NCBI RefSeq assembly: GCF_002335745.1 | Contig: NZ_NIST01000001.1 | Location: 1,460,039 to 1,524,038, forward strand | From: Evansella halocellulosilytica | GTDB taxonomy: Bacteria > Bacillota > Bacilli > Bacillales > Salisediminibacteriaceae | Length of the DNA stretch: 64,000 nucleotides | Reading direction: 5' to 3' | Part shown: positions 45,924-55,570 of the stretch, piece after piece | Layout: the number at the start of each line of letters is the position of its first letter | How positions within the stretch are numbered: the first letter of the stretch is position 1 | Position numbers and translations under genes: made by a program | The notes under the pieces: generated by a model | The model's database searches: none | The model's input: the letters and a program-made list of their open reading frames with translations, nothing else | Told to the model about the DNA's origin: nothing

Positions 45924-46523
45924 TTATTCTTGTATAAGCAAATTTATCCATGGGAGAAAACCGTAGAAGGGGTAAGGATTCGAAGGATGAACTTTTTTCC
46001 AAACGGTTAAGATGAGTTGAATAAGAGTCTCCGCCACATTCGGGTGACGGACCTTTGATCCAACATTGAAGGCAGGATACACCCTTAATAACATTTTTAA
46101 CATTTGCTGGGTGAGACGTTGAAGTTGTTTATTACATTGTCGTTTCCAACGTTTCAAGGTTCCCTTTGGTATAAGATAAGGGTAGCCACGTGTTATCTTT
46201 AGATTAGCACTTTGATACGTTTCTCTTTTATGAAAAATCCTCAAAAAGAAACTCTCATAGATCAATGTGTAATGAGCTCGATATGGTATTAAAAAGTCAG
46301 GGAGAATAGAGATTGTTTGTCTACAAGTTTGATTCGAGCATCTCCAGCGATAAATCCGAAGGATATAACTCTTTGACTTTGTAAGGACTGTTCTTTTGTA
46401 ATAACCATGTTTATGAAGGTTACTTCCACATAATGGGCATGGTTCATTATAGACGGGTGGTACTTCATGGTAATTCCTCAAGTACCCCTTGATAGATTTA
46501 GAGATATGTTTTATGATAATCAT
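45924..46523 (-). CDS. DUF6431 domain protein of transposon
   Basis: 199 aa. N-terminal zinc ribbon with CPLCGSNLHKHGYYKR and WRCSNQTCRQTISILPDF, then a helical part (LIPKGTLKRWKRQCNKQLQRL). Proteins of this kind are found beside TniA/ExeA-like pairs and probably help transposition by binding end or target DNA. No clear ribosome site precedes the ATG. 196 bases separate it from the transposase gene. Confidence 0.75.
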   Translation of the reverse strand: MIIIKHISKSIKGYLRNYHEVPPVYNEPCPLCGSNLHKHGYYKRTVLTKSKSYILRIYRWRCSNQTCRQTISILPDFLIPYRAHYTLIYESFFLRIFHKRETYQSANLKITRGYPYLIPKGTLKRWKRQCNKQLQRLTQQMLKMLLRVYPAFNVGSKVRHPNVAETLIQLILTVWKKVHPSNPYPFYGFLPWINLLIQE

Positions 46524-46719
46524 GGTTTTTGAAAATGTTTTTGCCTCAAAGAGACGGTCATCTCTTTGGGGCTTTTATTTTGCCTTTCTTCCGTAATGGA
46601 TATTTTTCTCAAAAATCCATTGTCACATATAATCTACCTCATGTAACGTCAATATTAATTCCTAAAATGTCAAAATCCGCCGTCATTGGAAATGGCGGCG
46701 GACAATATGAATTCATCAC

Positions 46720-47152
46720 TAAAAGTACCAGATGATTATTTCCCTTCTTTCTTAGAGGAGTAATAGATGGAGATGGTAATTTTAATAAAAAGAAGGACTT
46801 TCGTGTAAATATTCGTATTTACTCTGGATCGTTAGGCTTTCTTCGTTGGATAGATGAAAAATGTAAAAAAATCTACAAAATAAGTGGAGGGGAATTTTAC
46901 AGTAATAGTAATGAGCTTGGGAGTAAACATATTTTAAATTTTTGTAGAGCTTATGATAACCTCCTTATTATAGAAAGTATATATAATCAAGCAGGTTACT
47001 ATTATGAAAAGCGGATTAATCAAATTGGTTTTCCAATTGAAGATTTAAAATGGTTAAAGCAAAAATTTGCATATACTTACTTAGATGGTAATGAGGTTAA
47101 GTGTAAGAATTTATCATGTAGTTGTTATTTTGTAAAAAAACATTATAAATAA
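46720..47152 (+). pseudogene. LAGLIDADG homing endonuclease, 3' part
   Basis: Continues 42655-43219 beyond the transposon. VPDDYFPSF, then a one-base deletion near 46753, then LRGVIDGDGNFNKKKDF, the second LAGLIDADG helix with its acidic residue, to IYNQAGYYYEKRINQIGFP and the stop at 47150. With two frameshifts and an insertion the endonuclease is dead. No intron or intein that it might have mobilized is visible nearby. Confidence 0.85.
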
Positions 47153-47290
47153 AAATATTGTTCAGCAAAGTGTCGAATAAATAAGGGATAATAATTAAAG
47201 GTTTCAATATTCGTACCTCGAAAAGTGTCCTAATTAGTTTTTTAATACTAATAAGCTGGTAAGGATATTAATTTAAAACAAGTGATTCAT

Positions 47291-47317
47291 AAAAGCACCG
47301 AGATGGTGCTTTTTTGG
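47291..47317 (+). terminator. hairpin terminator
   Basis: AAAAGCACC and GGTGCTTTTTT over a 5-base loop. It lies in the 836-base region 47153-47988, where I see no gene. Confidence 0.8.
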
Positions 47318-47611
47318 ATTTTGAATAAGTTAATGGGGAAAAGAATGCATACTTAAATTAATTAAAGGTGAGTTCAAAAGGAAAAAACACAGCAGTACGA
47401 ATATGGGAAGGAACATTTTATCTCTTGACTTGATTAATATAAAATTATAAACGATTATGTTATATAAAAGATTCGAGAAATGATCTTACAAAGTTTCCTT
47501 TAGCATCACAAGTTATTTTAGGGAACAACTGTATATGTATGGTTTTAGAAGAAACTAACATTTTATCTATTTATTTGATTTACTGCTAGGGTTCCCTAGT
47601 TTGCTAATGGT

Positions 47612-47645
47612 ATCTCACCGTCTTGAACGGTGGGGTCTTTTTTTA
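47612..47645 (+). terminator. hairpin terminator
   Basis: CACCGT and ACGGTG form a stem followed by GGGTCTTTTTTT. The CTCACCGTC...ACGGT arrangement also occurs after the VbhA-type gene (34803). Confidence 0.8.
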
Positions 47646-47988
47646 TAATTATATAGTGTGATGTGATTAAGGTATTTTTAAGTTATTAGAAAGTTTCTAT
47701 TAGTAATATATGGTAAAATAAAATAGTGTTGTGCTAAGTAGGATTATTATTGCAGGCTATTATGACCACAGCTCCGTTTGAAGCTGTATTATTCATTGAT
47801 TTACATAGGATTAAATACCAATACACATAACAAAAGTTATTTTATGTATGATTTCTTATTTAAAAAAGTTTAGGAATAGAAATTTTAATTCCGATGATAG
47901 TATTGTGAAGATTTGGTATAAGAAGGGAACTGTTGATAAGGTAATATTTTTCCCGAGTAACCAAAAGAACATAAAAGGAGTGGGAATA

Positions 47989-48699
47989 ATGTATAACATT
48001 ATAAACCCTTATTCTATTTTCCATGTGATTTCTTGGTTAAATCAAAATCAAGGTGCTGTTTTAGCAACACTAACCTTTATATATGTTGTAGCTACTATTT
48101 TAATATTTCGTGCTAACTATAGTTCTGTAAGAGAAATGAAAAAAGCAAGAGAAGAAGAGAATAGACCGTATATAATTGTATTTACTGAATCAATAGGGAA
48201 TGGCGGTATTAATTTGATTGTAAAGAATATTGGAAAGACTTTAGCGACCAATATAGAAATATTATCAACTCCAGAAATAATGCACCCTAAGGAAAGGCCA
48301 CTTAATAAATCTAACTTATTTCAGTCTATTATTCCTAACATGGCCCCTAACTTTCAATACACAGGATTTCTAGGCATGGGTTGGAATTTGAAAGATAGTA
48401 GTAATAACTTTCCTGTTTACAATGTGGTAGTTACATATAGAGGCAGTCATACAAAAGAGTATAGGGATGAATATATTTTAGATTTAAATACAAGTTCTAA
48501 ATTATTATATATGGTGGAAAGGGATATTAATGATTTAGTCAATGAGTTTAAAGATTATAAGAATAAACATAATAGGGAAATGTCAGAGCTTAATAACAAT
48601 TTAACTGAGTTGATTAATTCACATTCATTACCAAATAGAACTGAAAGGGCTAGAAATACACTCAAGAAAAGAAAAGCATCTATTGATAACTATTTTTGA
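47989..48699 (+). CDS. membrane-anchored hypothetical protein
   Basis: 236 aa. One N-terminal helix (NQGAVLATLTFIYVVATILIFRA), an RExKKAREEENRPYIIVF junction, a beta-sandwich-like domain of about 100 residues, then a long coiled coil (LVNEFKDYKNKHNREMSELNNNLTELI). The helix-RPY-beta layout is common in hypothetical proteins of Bacillus defense islands. ATG 47989 has AAAAGGAGTGGG; the longer frame to 47848 lacks a ribosome site. No known function. Confidence 0.7.
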   Translation: MYNIINPYSIFHVISWLNQNQGAVLATLTFIYVVATILIFRANYSSVREMKKAREEENRPYIIVFTESIGNGGINLIVKNIGKTLATNIEILSTPEIMHPKERPLNKSNLFQSIIPNMAPNFQYTGFLGMGWNLKDSSNNFPVYNVVVTYRGSHTKEYRDEYILDLNTSSKLLYMVERDINDLVNEFKDYKNKHNREMSELNNNLTELINSHSLPNRTERARNTLKKRKASIDNYF

Positions 48700-48871
48700 A
48701 TATTATGAGAGTTGATTAGAAGAAAGGTATTTAATTTCTTAGGACTGTAATATCTTTATAAAACAATTAATTTTCACCACTGTTTTATTCAATAAATAAG
48801 CAGGAAAAGATAATAAAAATGAATATATTGTTTTTAAAGGGATAAAAGTTATTTAGTGTGAGGTGTTTTTA

Positions 48872-50014
48872 TTGGGATTAAAAGATTTAGAAGATGTTTT
48901 AATGCAGGAAATCGACAGAATTCTAGTTGAAAAAAAGCAACAGGGAAAAGAGATTAGTGAAAGTAAATTCGACTCTGCTATTAAGAATATTTATTCAAAA
49001 AATTCTATAAATCAACAAGCAGAACTTATTTTTAAGAGCTTGAAAGAGTCTGCCCCAAAAATGGTTGAAGAAGAAAGATTGGTACATCAAGAGTTTAAGT
49101 CTCGTCTTCAGTTACAATGGCTCAATCCAATGCACAACTTAGCATCTCTCATAAAAATTGCAGAGGAAACTGGCATCGATATAATTGACGATTATTTAGA
49201 AAGTACTAACCAGCAAAATTTCGAAAGTTACAGTGTGTCAGAAACATTTGATGTTTTAATTAAAATTTATGCGAAAGCTATTGTTATTAGTAAAGAAGTA
49301 TATACCTTGCTTAATTCTGGTTTTTCAGATGGAGCAATGTCAAGGTGGAGAAGTCTTCATGAACTTAATGTATACTTTCAAAATTTAACAAAACATTATG
49401 GTGATGAAGACTTTACAAAGAAGGTAATACGATTATATAAAGATTATTCGGCAGTTGAATTTTATCAGGAACTTAAAAATTATCATAAGAAAGATAAAAA
49501 TTTTAAAATAGATCAAGAGGATTACAATAAAATAATAAAAGACTATAAACTGGTTTTACAAATTCACGGCAATGAATTTATGAAGCCGTATTCATGGGCT
49601 AGGCTTTTACTCGAAAAAAAAGGAAAAATTTATTTTAGTGATCTTGAAAAAAATGTAGGAGTAGATCATTTAGCAGTTTATTATAAACAAGCGAATTATC
49701 ATATCCATGCTAGTCCAACTGGTTTATATGAAAGCTTAGGTGATATGAAAATAAATGGTGAAAGTCAATATGGTGCTGTATTTGGGCCCAGTAATTATGG
49801 TCTTTCTATACCTGGACAATTGACTGCAATATCTTTAGTACAGATTACATCTTCAATACTCTTGTTAGAATCTAATATTGACAGGTTAGTTAGATGTGTA
49901 ATTTTACAGAAGTTTTTGGATATAACCTTAGATGAGTTTGATGAAGTTCAAACAAACATGGAAGATAAAGAACTTAGTAGATATACATCCAATACAAATA
50001 ATGGTTGTGAATAG
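48872..50014 (+). CDS. DUF5677 domain protein
   Basis: 380 aa from TTG 48872 (GAGGTG upstream; GTG 48863 is the alternative). The C-terminal two thirds are all-helical and match DUF5677: a helix with AIVISKEVYTLLNSGFSDGAMSRWRSLHELNVYF, the motif Y-KQANYHIHASPTGL, and a last helix pair. The helical pattern and the RxxHE and YHIHAS motifs suggest a HEPN-like fold, but the nuclease motif is not evident. Last gene of element 1; probably defense-related by context. Confidence 0.75.
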   Translation: MGLKDLEDVLMQEIDRILVEKKQQGKEISESKFDSAIKNIYSKNSINQQAELIFKSLKESAPKMVEEERLVHQEFKSRLQLQWLNPMHNLASLIKIAEETGIDIIDDYLESTNQQNFESYSVSETFDVLIKIYAKAIVISKEVYTLLNSGFSDGAMSRWRSLHELNVYFQNLTKHYGDEDFTKKVIRLYKDYSAVEFYQELKNYHKKDKNFKIDQEDYNKIIKDYKLVLQIHGNEFMKPYSWARLLLEKKGKIYFSDLEKNVGVDHLAVYYKQANYHIHASPTGLYESLGDMKINGESQYGAVFGPSNYGLSIPGQLTAISLVQITSSILLLESNIDRLVRCVILQKFLDITLDEFDEVQTNMEDKELSRYTSNTNNGCE

Positions 50015-50021
50015 CCTTTTA

Positions 50022-50039
50022 GTGTCCGAAAAGTGTCCG
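50022..50039 (+). other. arm-type direct repeats, right end of element 1
   Basis: GTGTCCG twice (50022-50028, 50033-50039), 11 bases apart, 102 bases before the second attachment core. The same pair with surrounding matches is at 18827-18845 by the left end. Confidence 0.65.
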
Positions 50040-50141
50040 ATCTAATTCTAAAACAGATATTTTGATATTTCGGTTGATTTAAAGAACCCTTAAATATCAA
50101 CGTTTACGACTGATGTTTTACAATATTTTTTTACTGGTAAT

Positions 50142-50161
50142 ATGGGCGGCATGATGTAATA
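50142..50161 (+). other. attachment core 2 (attR of element 1, left end of element 2)
   Basis: ATGGGCGGCATGATGTAATA, an exact 20-base copy of the end of groEL, 31 kb away and not attached to any GroEL sequence. It marks the junction of two tandem elements. Confidence 0.85.
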
Positions 50162-50202
50162 AGCCGTTCCAACCCTTGATTTATAAAGGTTTGCCTGCGA
50201 TT

Positions 50203-50220
50203 TGCTAACAAAATGCTAAC
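50203..50220 (+). other. arm-type direct repeats, left end of element 2
   Basis: TGCTAAC twice (50203-50209, 50214-50220), 11 bases apart, 41 bases after core 2. The same pair is at 57093-57110 near the other end of the 7-kb segment. The sequence differs from the arm sites of elements 1 and 3. Confidence 0.65.
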
Positions 50221-50232
50221 ATCAGGTATATA

Positions 50233-50280
50233 AAAGAGGTTTCTCATTAGTTGATTAAACTTTTGAGAAGCCTCTTTCTA
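50233..50280 (+). terminator. hairpin terminator, remnant of the element 2 integrase end
   Basis: AAAGAGGTTTCTCA pairs with TGAGAAGCCTCTTT. A hairpin of the same shape follows the integrase remnant at 57350-57396. The integrase expected next on the minus strand is missing here. Confidence 0.7.
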
Positions 50281-50546
50281 TTTTAGTGAAACCAGTTCTT
50301 ATGCACTCATATCTTATGAGAATTACTTAAAAAAATTTCCCTATAACAGTTAAATTGATTGCCTAGAGCCAGATTTGTTACGCAGTAGACGTATACTATT
50401 CACTAGAAAATCTCTTCCGCAATGAGTGCGATTGCGGTAGTAGACCGAAGCATAATAACACTTCAATACCAGATGGGAATGATTTGAGTAAACGCGAGAA
50501 TTTGTCTATTATTAAAGATAATAACACTGGAATTAGGAGGGCAACA

Positions 50547-52145
50547 TTGTTACTAAGAAAATTTAAAATGCGTACAGTAATACTATGGCTCGTATGTGTT
50601 GTTGTGCTTCTTTCCTTGGTTATTACGGATGTGTTGGTAAGTCGTTCCGTAAACGAAGCCAGCGTACAGCAAAAGGAAGAAACGGCACTCACCGTTGCCA
50701 GAGTTGTAGGACAATCGGACATTGTCCAAAGAGGGTTAACAGAAGAAAATGCGGAGGAAATTCAGCGGTATGCTAATGAGGTTCGCCAGTTAGCAAATGT
50801 TCTTTTTGTTGTTGTGATGGATATGAATGGCATTCGTTATTCTCACCCTAATCCTGAACTTGTAGGACACCCATTTGAAGGAGGAGACGAGGATTCGGTT
50901 CTCTTCGGGGAAGAATACGGCTCAATTTCAGAAGGGAGACTAAGCCCTTCCTTACGTTCCTTTACTCCAGTAATCAATGATAATGGTGAACAAATAGGTG
51001 CTGTTGCGGTTGGTATTTCCCTCGAATATATTCAACAAATCACCAATCAAAATCATCGGAATATTATTATTGGATCCTTGATTGGTCTGCTAGTTGGTAT
51101 TATTGGAGCTTTTTTCATTGCGAATTACATAAAGAAAACATTATATGGGCTGGAACCACCGCATATTGCAAAAATGCTGGAAGAAAGAAACACGATGTTG
51201 CATTCCGTTCATGAAGGAGTCATTGCAGTGGACCGGGATGAAAAGATAACTCTAGTTAATAAGTCGGCTAAAAAGCTATTCCAAAAAGCAGGTCTGCCAG
51301 ATAATCCTATTGGTATGGATATCAGTAACTACTTACCGATGACCGGACTCGACAGGGTTTTAAGAACAGGCGAGATGGAGCTTGGCGAAGAGATAACCAT
51401 TAACGAGATATCGTTAATAGTAAATCGTGCCCCGCTCATAGTGGAGAATGAAGTGATTGGGGCCATTTCTACTTTACGGGATAAGACTGAAGTAAAAGAG
51501 TTGGCGCAACAGTTAACAGGTGTAAAGATGTATGTGGATGCTCTGCGCGCACAGTCACATGAAGTAAAGAACAATCTCCATGTTATATTAGGAATGGTGC
51601 AACTGGGGACTTATGAGCAGTTAAAAACGTATATTCATGAATTAGTTAATCATAAAAACCATGAAATTGATCAAGTAGCAGAGATTAAGGATGCTGTTTT
51701 ATCCGGTTTTTTATTAGGAAAACTAAGTTATGCCAGGGAATGTGGTGTTGATTTATCCATTAAGAGTAAACATGAAATTCCGAAAGCCAAATCAGCGGAT
51801 GTTATTCATGAGCTAATTACCATTTTAGGCAATTTGATCAATAATTCTATCGAAGCAATAGATGATTCGTTTTTTAAAAAGGTGGATGTACTGTTTATCC
51901 TAAAGGGCGGTCTCCTTACCGTACAAGTGAAAGACACAGGACCAGGTATAAAGACGAAAGACTTGGAAGAAATTTTTGATAAAGGTTTTTCTACAAAAGG
52001 AGAAGGGCGCGGCTTTGGATTAGTGCTCGTGAAGTCAAGTATTGACACTCTACAAGGGAATCTCACAATTGATACTTTTGAAGGTGGCGGGACGACCATC
52101 ATTGTGGAAATACCATATGAAGCAGAGGAGAATTCAGGTGATTAA
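50547..52145 (+). CDS. malK: CitA/DcuS-type sensor kinase, MalK-like
   Basis: 532 aa from TTG 50547 (TTAGGAGGG upstream), about the length of B. subtilis MalK. Helix 1 (about 9-30), extracytoplasmic PAS-type ligand domain (NVLFVVVMDMNGIRYSHPNPELVG..GRLSPSLRSFTPV), helix 2 (about 170-190), cytoplasmic PAS (LHSVHEGVIAVDRDEKITLVN), H box LRAQSHEVKNNLHVILGM, N box LGNLINNSIEA, G boxes DTGPGI and GRGFGLVLVK. The PAS motif fits C4/C6 dicarboxylate sensing; malate is inferred from the neighbours. Overlaps malR by 8 bases. Confidence 0.9.
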   Translation: MLLRKFKMRTVILWLVCVVVLLSLVITDVLVSRSVNEASVQQKEETALTVARVVGQSDIVQRGLTEENAEEIQRYANEVRQLANVLFVVVMDMNGIRYSHPNPELVGHPFEGGDEDSVLFGEEYGSISEGRLSPSLRSFTPVINDNGEQIGAVAVGISLEYIQQITNQNHRNIIIGSLIGLLVGIIGAFFIANYIKKTLYGLEPPHIAKMLEERNTMLHSVHEGVIAVDRDEKITLVNKSAKKLFQKAGLPDNPIGMDISNYLPMTGLDRVLRTGEMELGEEITINEISLIVNRAPLIVENEVIGAISTLRDKTEVKELAQQLTGVKMYVDALRAQSHEVKNNLHVILGMVQLGTYEQLKTYIHELVNHKNHEIDQVAEIKDAVLSGFLLGKLSYARECGVDLSIKSKHEIPKAKSADVIHELITILGNLINNSIEAIDDSFFKKVDVLFILKGGLLTVQVKDTGPGIKTKDLEEIFDKGFSTKGEGRGFGLVLVKSSIDTLQGNLTIDTFEGGGTTIIVEIPYEAEENSGD

Positions 52146-52845
52146 AGTAGTCATATTAGATGATGATCCTATGGTGGCAGAATTTAATAAACGTTATTTA
52201 CAAGAAATTGAAGGCTTCCAATTAACAGCAATCACAAAGTCTTTTAACGAAGCACTTGAGGTGATTAAATCCGAAGTGGTCGACTTAATCTTACTGGATA
52301 TTTATATGGCGGGAAAAAATGGTTTAGAGTTATTGCAGCATATTCGCTCGGAAAACAAATGGAGTGTTGATGTTATCTTAGTAACAGCTGCCGACGATGT
52401 TGAATCAATTCAAACCGCATTACGGTACGGGGCTGCAGACTATATCATTAAACCTTTTGAATTTGAACGATTCAACCAAGCACTAACCACATATAAGGAA
52501 AAGTATTATTATTTCAAAAAGCAAACGTTCTTAAAGCAGGAGGAGTTGGACAGGAAGTTTCTTCTGCAACAGGAGAAAAAGCAGATGTCCTTACCTAAAG
52601 GATTGACATCCAATACTTTACAGCTTGTTGTAGAAGCCATACTTGAAAAGGGCGACGAAGCCTTTTCTACTGATGAAATCGCTGAACGTATTCAAGTATC
52701 TAGGGTTTCTGTTCGAAAGTACATTAGATATTTAAAGGAAATAGGTGCCCTTGGTGAAAGAATGACATACGGTGCTGTTGGAAGACCCGTATACCAATAT
52801 ATTAATAAAGATTTAAGTAAATCAACATTTCAGCATCTTTTTTAA
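52138..52845 (+). CDS. malR: CitB-family response regulator, MalR-like
   Basis: 235 aa, the B. subtilis MalR length. Receiver domain with DDDP, phospho-acceptor in LILLDIYMAGKNG, and K in YIIKPFEF. The C-terminal helix-turn-helix is FSTDEIAERIQVSRVSVRKYIRYL. GTG 52138 with GAGGAG upstream, inside the end of the kinase gene. Expected to activate the malate genes downstream. Confidence 0.92.
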   Translation: MIKVVILDDDPMVAEFNKRYLQEIEGFQLTAITKSFNEALEVIKSEVVDLILLDIYMAGKNGLELLQHIRSENKWSVDVILVTAADDVESIQTALRYGAADYIIKPFEFERFNQALTTYKEKYYYFKKQTFLKQEELDRKFLLQQEKKQMSLPKGLTSNTLQLVVEAILEKGDEAFSTDEIAERIQVSRVSVRKYIRYLKEIGALGERMTYGAVGRPVYQYINKDLSKSTFQHLF

Positions 52846-52950
52846 AATAACAGAAGCGGCCACTGGTCGCTTTTTTAAATTACAAAAGTTTTCTTTAGTT
52901 TCATAATCTGTCACAAAAAAGTCAAATTTAATACACTTGATGTACATAAT

Positions 52951-52964
52951 TGAAACCGCTTTCA
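52951..52964 (+). promoter_or_regulatory. catabolite-responsive element (cre, CcpA site)
   Basis: TGAAACCGCTTTCA fits the cre consensus TGWNANCGNTNWCA at every position. It lies 16 bases before the malic enzyme start, so CcpA bound here would block the promoter or transcript and give carbon catabolite repression of the malate genes. Confidence 0.9.
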
Positions 52965-52980
52965 ACTAGGAGGACAAGAA

Positions 52981-54171
52981 ATGAAAATGAAAAACTTAAA
53001 AGAACAAGCGATAGAGTTGCATCGAAAACATATGGGGAAAATTGATGTTGCCAGTAAAATAGAGATTCATAGTCAAGAAGATTTAAGTTTAGTATATACA
53101 CCAGGTGTTGGTGATGTATGTAAGGAAATTGAAAGAAAACCAGAGGAATTAAATCAACTTACTTCACGAGGAAACATGGTAGCCGTTGTCACAGACGGAA
53201 CGGCCGTACTAGGTCTTGGTGACATTGGACCAGGTGCCGCCATGCCGGTAATGGAAGGGAAATGCATGCTGTTTAAGAATTTTGCCAATATAAACGCCTT
53301 CCCGCTTTGTTTAGATACAAAAGAAGTTGATGAAATAGTAGCTATTGTGAAAGCGCTTCAACCTACCTTTGCAGGAATTAATTTAGAAGACATCTCAGCC
53401 CCGCGCTGTTTTGAGATTGAAGAACGGTTAAAAAAGGAGCTTGATATTCCAGTTTTTCACGATGATCAACATGGCACTGCAATTGTAGTGCTTGCTGGAC
53501 TGATAAATGCCTTAAAAGTAGTGGGAAAACAAATGAAACAAGTAAAAATTGTCATTAATGGAGCAGGTGCTGCTGGCATCTCTATTGCCAAATTATTATT
53601 AGAAGCGGGCTTCTCCAATATTACTCTTGTTAGTTTAGAAGGTGCGGTCCATCATCGTGAGCCTTGGTTAAACTCAAGTCAGCAAAAAATCGCGAAAGTA
53701 ACGAATAAAGGTGATATTAGAGGAACATTAGATGACGTGATACAAGGGACAGATGTATTTATTGGTGTATCTGGACCAGCGGCATTGAATAAAGAACAAG
53801 TCAAACGCATGGAAAAGGATCCTATTGTATTTGCAATGGCCAATCCAATTCCTGAAATTCATCCAGAGGATGCCTTTGCAGCAGGGGCAAAAGTAGTTGG
53901 CACAGGGCGATCTGATTATCCAAATCAAGTAAACAACTTGCTGGCATTCCCAGGTATTTTTCGCGGGGCAATTGATTCTGCTGCTTCGGATATAACGGTA
54001 GAAATGAAAATTGCTGCAGCTTATGCCATTGCGAAAGTAATTCCGGAAAAAGAATTATCTGCCAAATATGTGATTCCGAACGCATTAAACAAAGATGTAC
54101 CAAAGGTCGTTGCAGATGCAGTTAAAAAATGCGTTTTAGAAAAGGGCGATATCAATGCAAGAACTAGTTAA
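52981..54171 (+). CDS. malic enzyme (NAD(P)-dependent)
   Basis: 396 aa; oxidatively decarboxylates malate to pyruvate. LVYTPGVGDVCKEI (malate site with Tyr), metal-binding region in EDISAPRCFEIEERL and DDQHGTAIV, and the nucleotide fold VINGAGAAGISIAKLLLEAG. The short bacterial form resembles YtsJ/MleA rather than the 560-580 residue MaeA/MalS. Cofactor choice is not clear. AGGAGGACAAGAA precedes the ATG. It follows a perfect cre site and precedes the transporter by 29 bases. Confidence 0.94.
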   Translation: MKMKNLKEQAIELHRKHMGKIDVASKIEIHSQEDLSLVYTPGVGDVCKEIERKPEELNQLTSRGNMVAVVTDGTAVLGLGDIGPGAAMPVMEGKCMLFKNFANINAFPLCLDTKEVDEIVAIVKALQPTFAGINLEDISAPRCFEIEERLKKELDIPVFHDDQHGTAIVVLAGLINALKVVGKQMKQVKIVINGAGAAGISIAKLLLEAGFSNITLVSLEGAVHHREPWLNSSQQKIAKVTNKGDIRGTLDDVIQGTDVFIGVSGPAALNKEQVKRMEKDPIVFAMANPIPEIHPEDAFAAGAKVVGTGRSDYPNQVNNLLAFPGIFRGAIDSAASDITVEMKIAAAYAIAKVIPEKELSAKYVIPNALNKDVPKVVADAVKKCVLEKGDINARTS

Positions 54172-54200
54172 GTTCATATACATGAAGGAGTGTTTAGCAT

Positions 54201-55532
54201 ATGGGACAAACAGCAAGGGAACTTGAAAATAATCAAACGACACAGCCTGAGATGAATATGCATGAGCTACATCAGAAAAAACAACCAACGGTTATGGGCC
54301 TTCCAATTGCTTGGTTTGCCATCTTTCTGTTATTAACAATTGTTACCGTTTATACAGGAACCCTTCCAACAGGAATGATCGGAAGCTTGCTCGTAATGGT
54401 GGTGTTTGGTGAAGCCCTCGGATGGATTGGTGACCGCTTGCCGGTTATCAAATCCTTTCTTGGTGGTGGAGCCATTGTGGCAATTTTTGGTTCGGCTTAC
54501 ATGGTTTACAGTGGTATACTTCCAGAGAATGTTGTAGTGGGCGTAGACAGTTTCATGACTTCTGGAGGGTTTCTGGACTTCTATATAGCTGCGTTAATTA
54601 CTGGAAGTATTTTAGGAATGAATTCAAAGGTTCTAATGAAAATTGGCGTTCGTTACTTTATCCCGATTTTCGGAGCTGTTGTCGGAGCTGTTGTAATTGC
54701 AGGAATCGTCGGTTTACTTGTGGGTTTCACATTACAAGAGGCTATCCTCGTAATCGCAATGCCTATATTAGGAGGCGGAATGGGGGCTGGAGCGGTTCCA
54801 ATGTCTCAAGTATATTCACAGTTTCTAGGACAGCCTGCAAGTTATTATATTTCAATACTAGTTCCTGCATTAGCACTAGGGAATGTATTTGCAATTGTAC
54901 TTGCTAGTCTTTTAAATAACCTGGGAAACAAGTTCCCATCCTTAACAGGTAACGGACAGCTTATTCCGGGTTTTAAATTAGAAGAAACAAAATCAAAACT
55001 TGATATTTCCAAAATGGGAATCGGTTTATTAGCAGCATTAGTATTCTTTGCTTGCGGACAGTTATTAGGGGGGGTTGTTCCACTTCACCCTTATGCATTG
55101 ATGATTATTTTAGTAGCAGTGGCTAAAATAGCAAACCTCATTCCAGAAAATGTCGTGGAAGGTGCGAGTCAATGGTACCAGTTCGTAGCCAAAACATGGA
55201 CACTTGCATTGTTGTTCGGAATTGGGGTTGCATTTACCGACTTAGAGGCTGTATTAGCCGCGTTAAGCTTACAATATATTTTACTCGTTGCCGGTGTTGT
55301 AGTTGGTGCAGTACTAGGTGCTGCTTTATTAGGTCGGCTTGCCGGGTTTTATCCAATTGAATCCGCGATCTCCGCAGGTTTATGCATGGCAAACATGGGA
55401 GGTACTGGTGATGTTGCCGTATTGTCTGCAGCAAAGCGTATGCAGTTAATGCCATTCGCACAAATTGCCTCACGACTAGGCGGTGCTTTAATATTGCTCT
55501 TAGCAGGATTAATTATTCCCTTATTCCTTTAA
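54201..55532 (+). CDS. 2-hydroxycarboxylate:cation symporter (MaeN/CimH/CitS family)
   Basis: 443 aa with about 11 hydrophobic segments. The two signature re-entrant loops of the 2HCT family are visible: GGGMGAGAVPMSQVYS and ANMGGTGDVAVLSAAKRM, both with GGxG. These proteins take up malate or citrate with Na+ or H+. With the MalKR-like pair and the malic enzyme, L-malate is the likely substrate. AAGGAGTG precedes the ATG. Confidence 0.93.
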   Translation: MGQTARELENNQTTQPEMNMHELHQKKQPTVMGLPIAWFAIFLLLTIVTVYTGTLPTGMIGSLLVMVVFGEALGWIGDRLPVIKSFLGGGAIVAIFGSAYMVYSGILPENVVVGVDSFMTSGGFLDFYIAALITGSILGMNSKVLMKIGVRYFIPIFGAVVGAVVIAGIVGLLVGFTLQEAILVIAMPILGGGMGAGAVPMSQVYSQFLGQPASYYISILVPALALGNVFAIVLASLLNNLGNKFPSLTGNGQLIPGFKLEETKSKLDISKMGIGLLAALVFFACGQLLGGVVPLHPYALMIILVAVAKIANLIPENVVEGASQWYQFVAKTWTLALLFGIGVAFTDLEAVLAALSLQYILLVAGVVVGAVLGAALLGRLAGFYPIESAISAGLCMANMGGTGDVAVLSAAKRMQLMPFAQIASRLGGALILLLAGLIIPLFL

Positions 55533-55570
55533 TATTAAAGATTGTTATTGTATGACGACTATGAGTTGAA

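Larger units (their letters stand above)
43220..46719 (-). mobile_element. 3.5-kb TniA/TniB-type transposon with DUF6431 gene
   Basis: Inserted in the homing endonuclease gene. The sequence TAAA occurs directly at both junctions (43216-43219 and 46720-46723), and precise removal restores the reading frame, so these are the likely target duplication and limits. The ends start with TGA in both directions; subterminal AAATGGCGG blocks occur near each end. It carries, from right to left, a DUF6431 protein, a DDE transposase, an AAA ATPase and a 43-residue coiled-coil protein. The exact terminal repeats are not certain. Confidence 0.75.

Noticed and set aside
43244-46704. Transposon ends at TGT...ACA as in Tn7/Tn552
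   Set aside because: TGT at 43244 and ACA at 46704 exist, but flanking 5-base sequences differ and the endonuclease frame is not restored; TAAA junctions at 43216 and 46720 do restore it.
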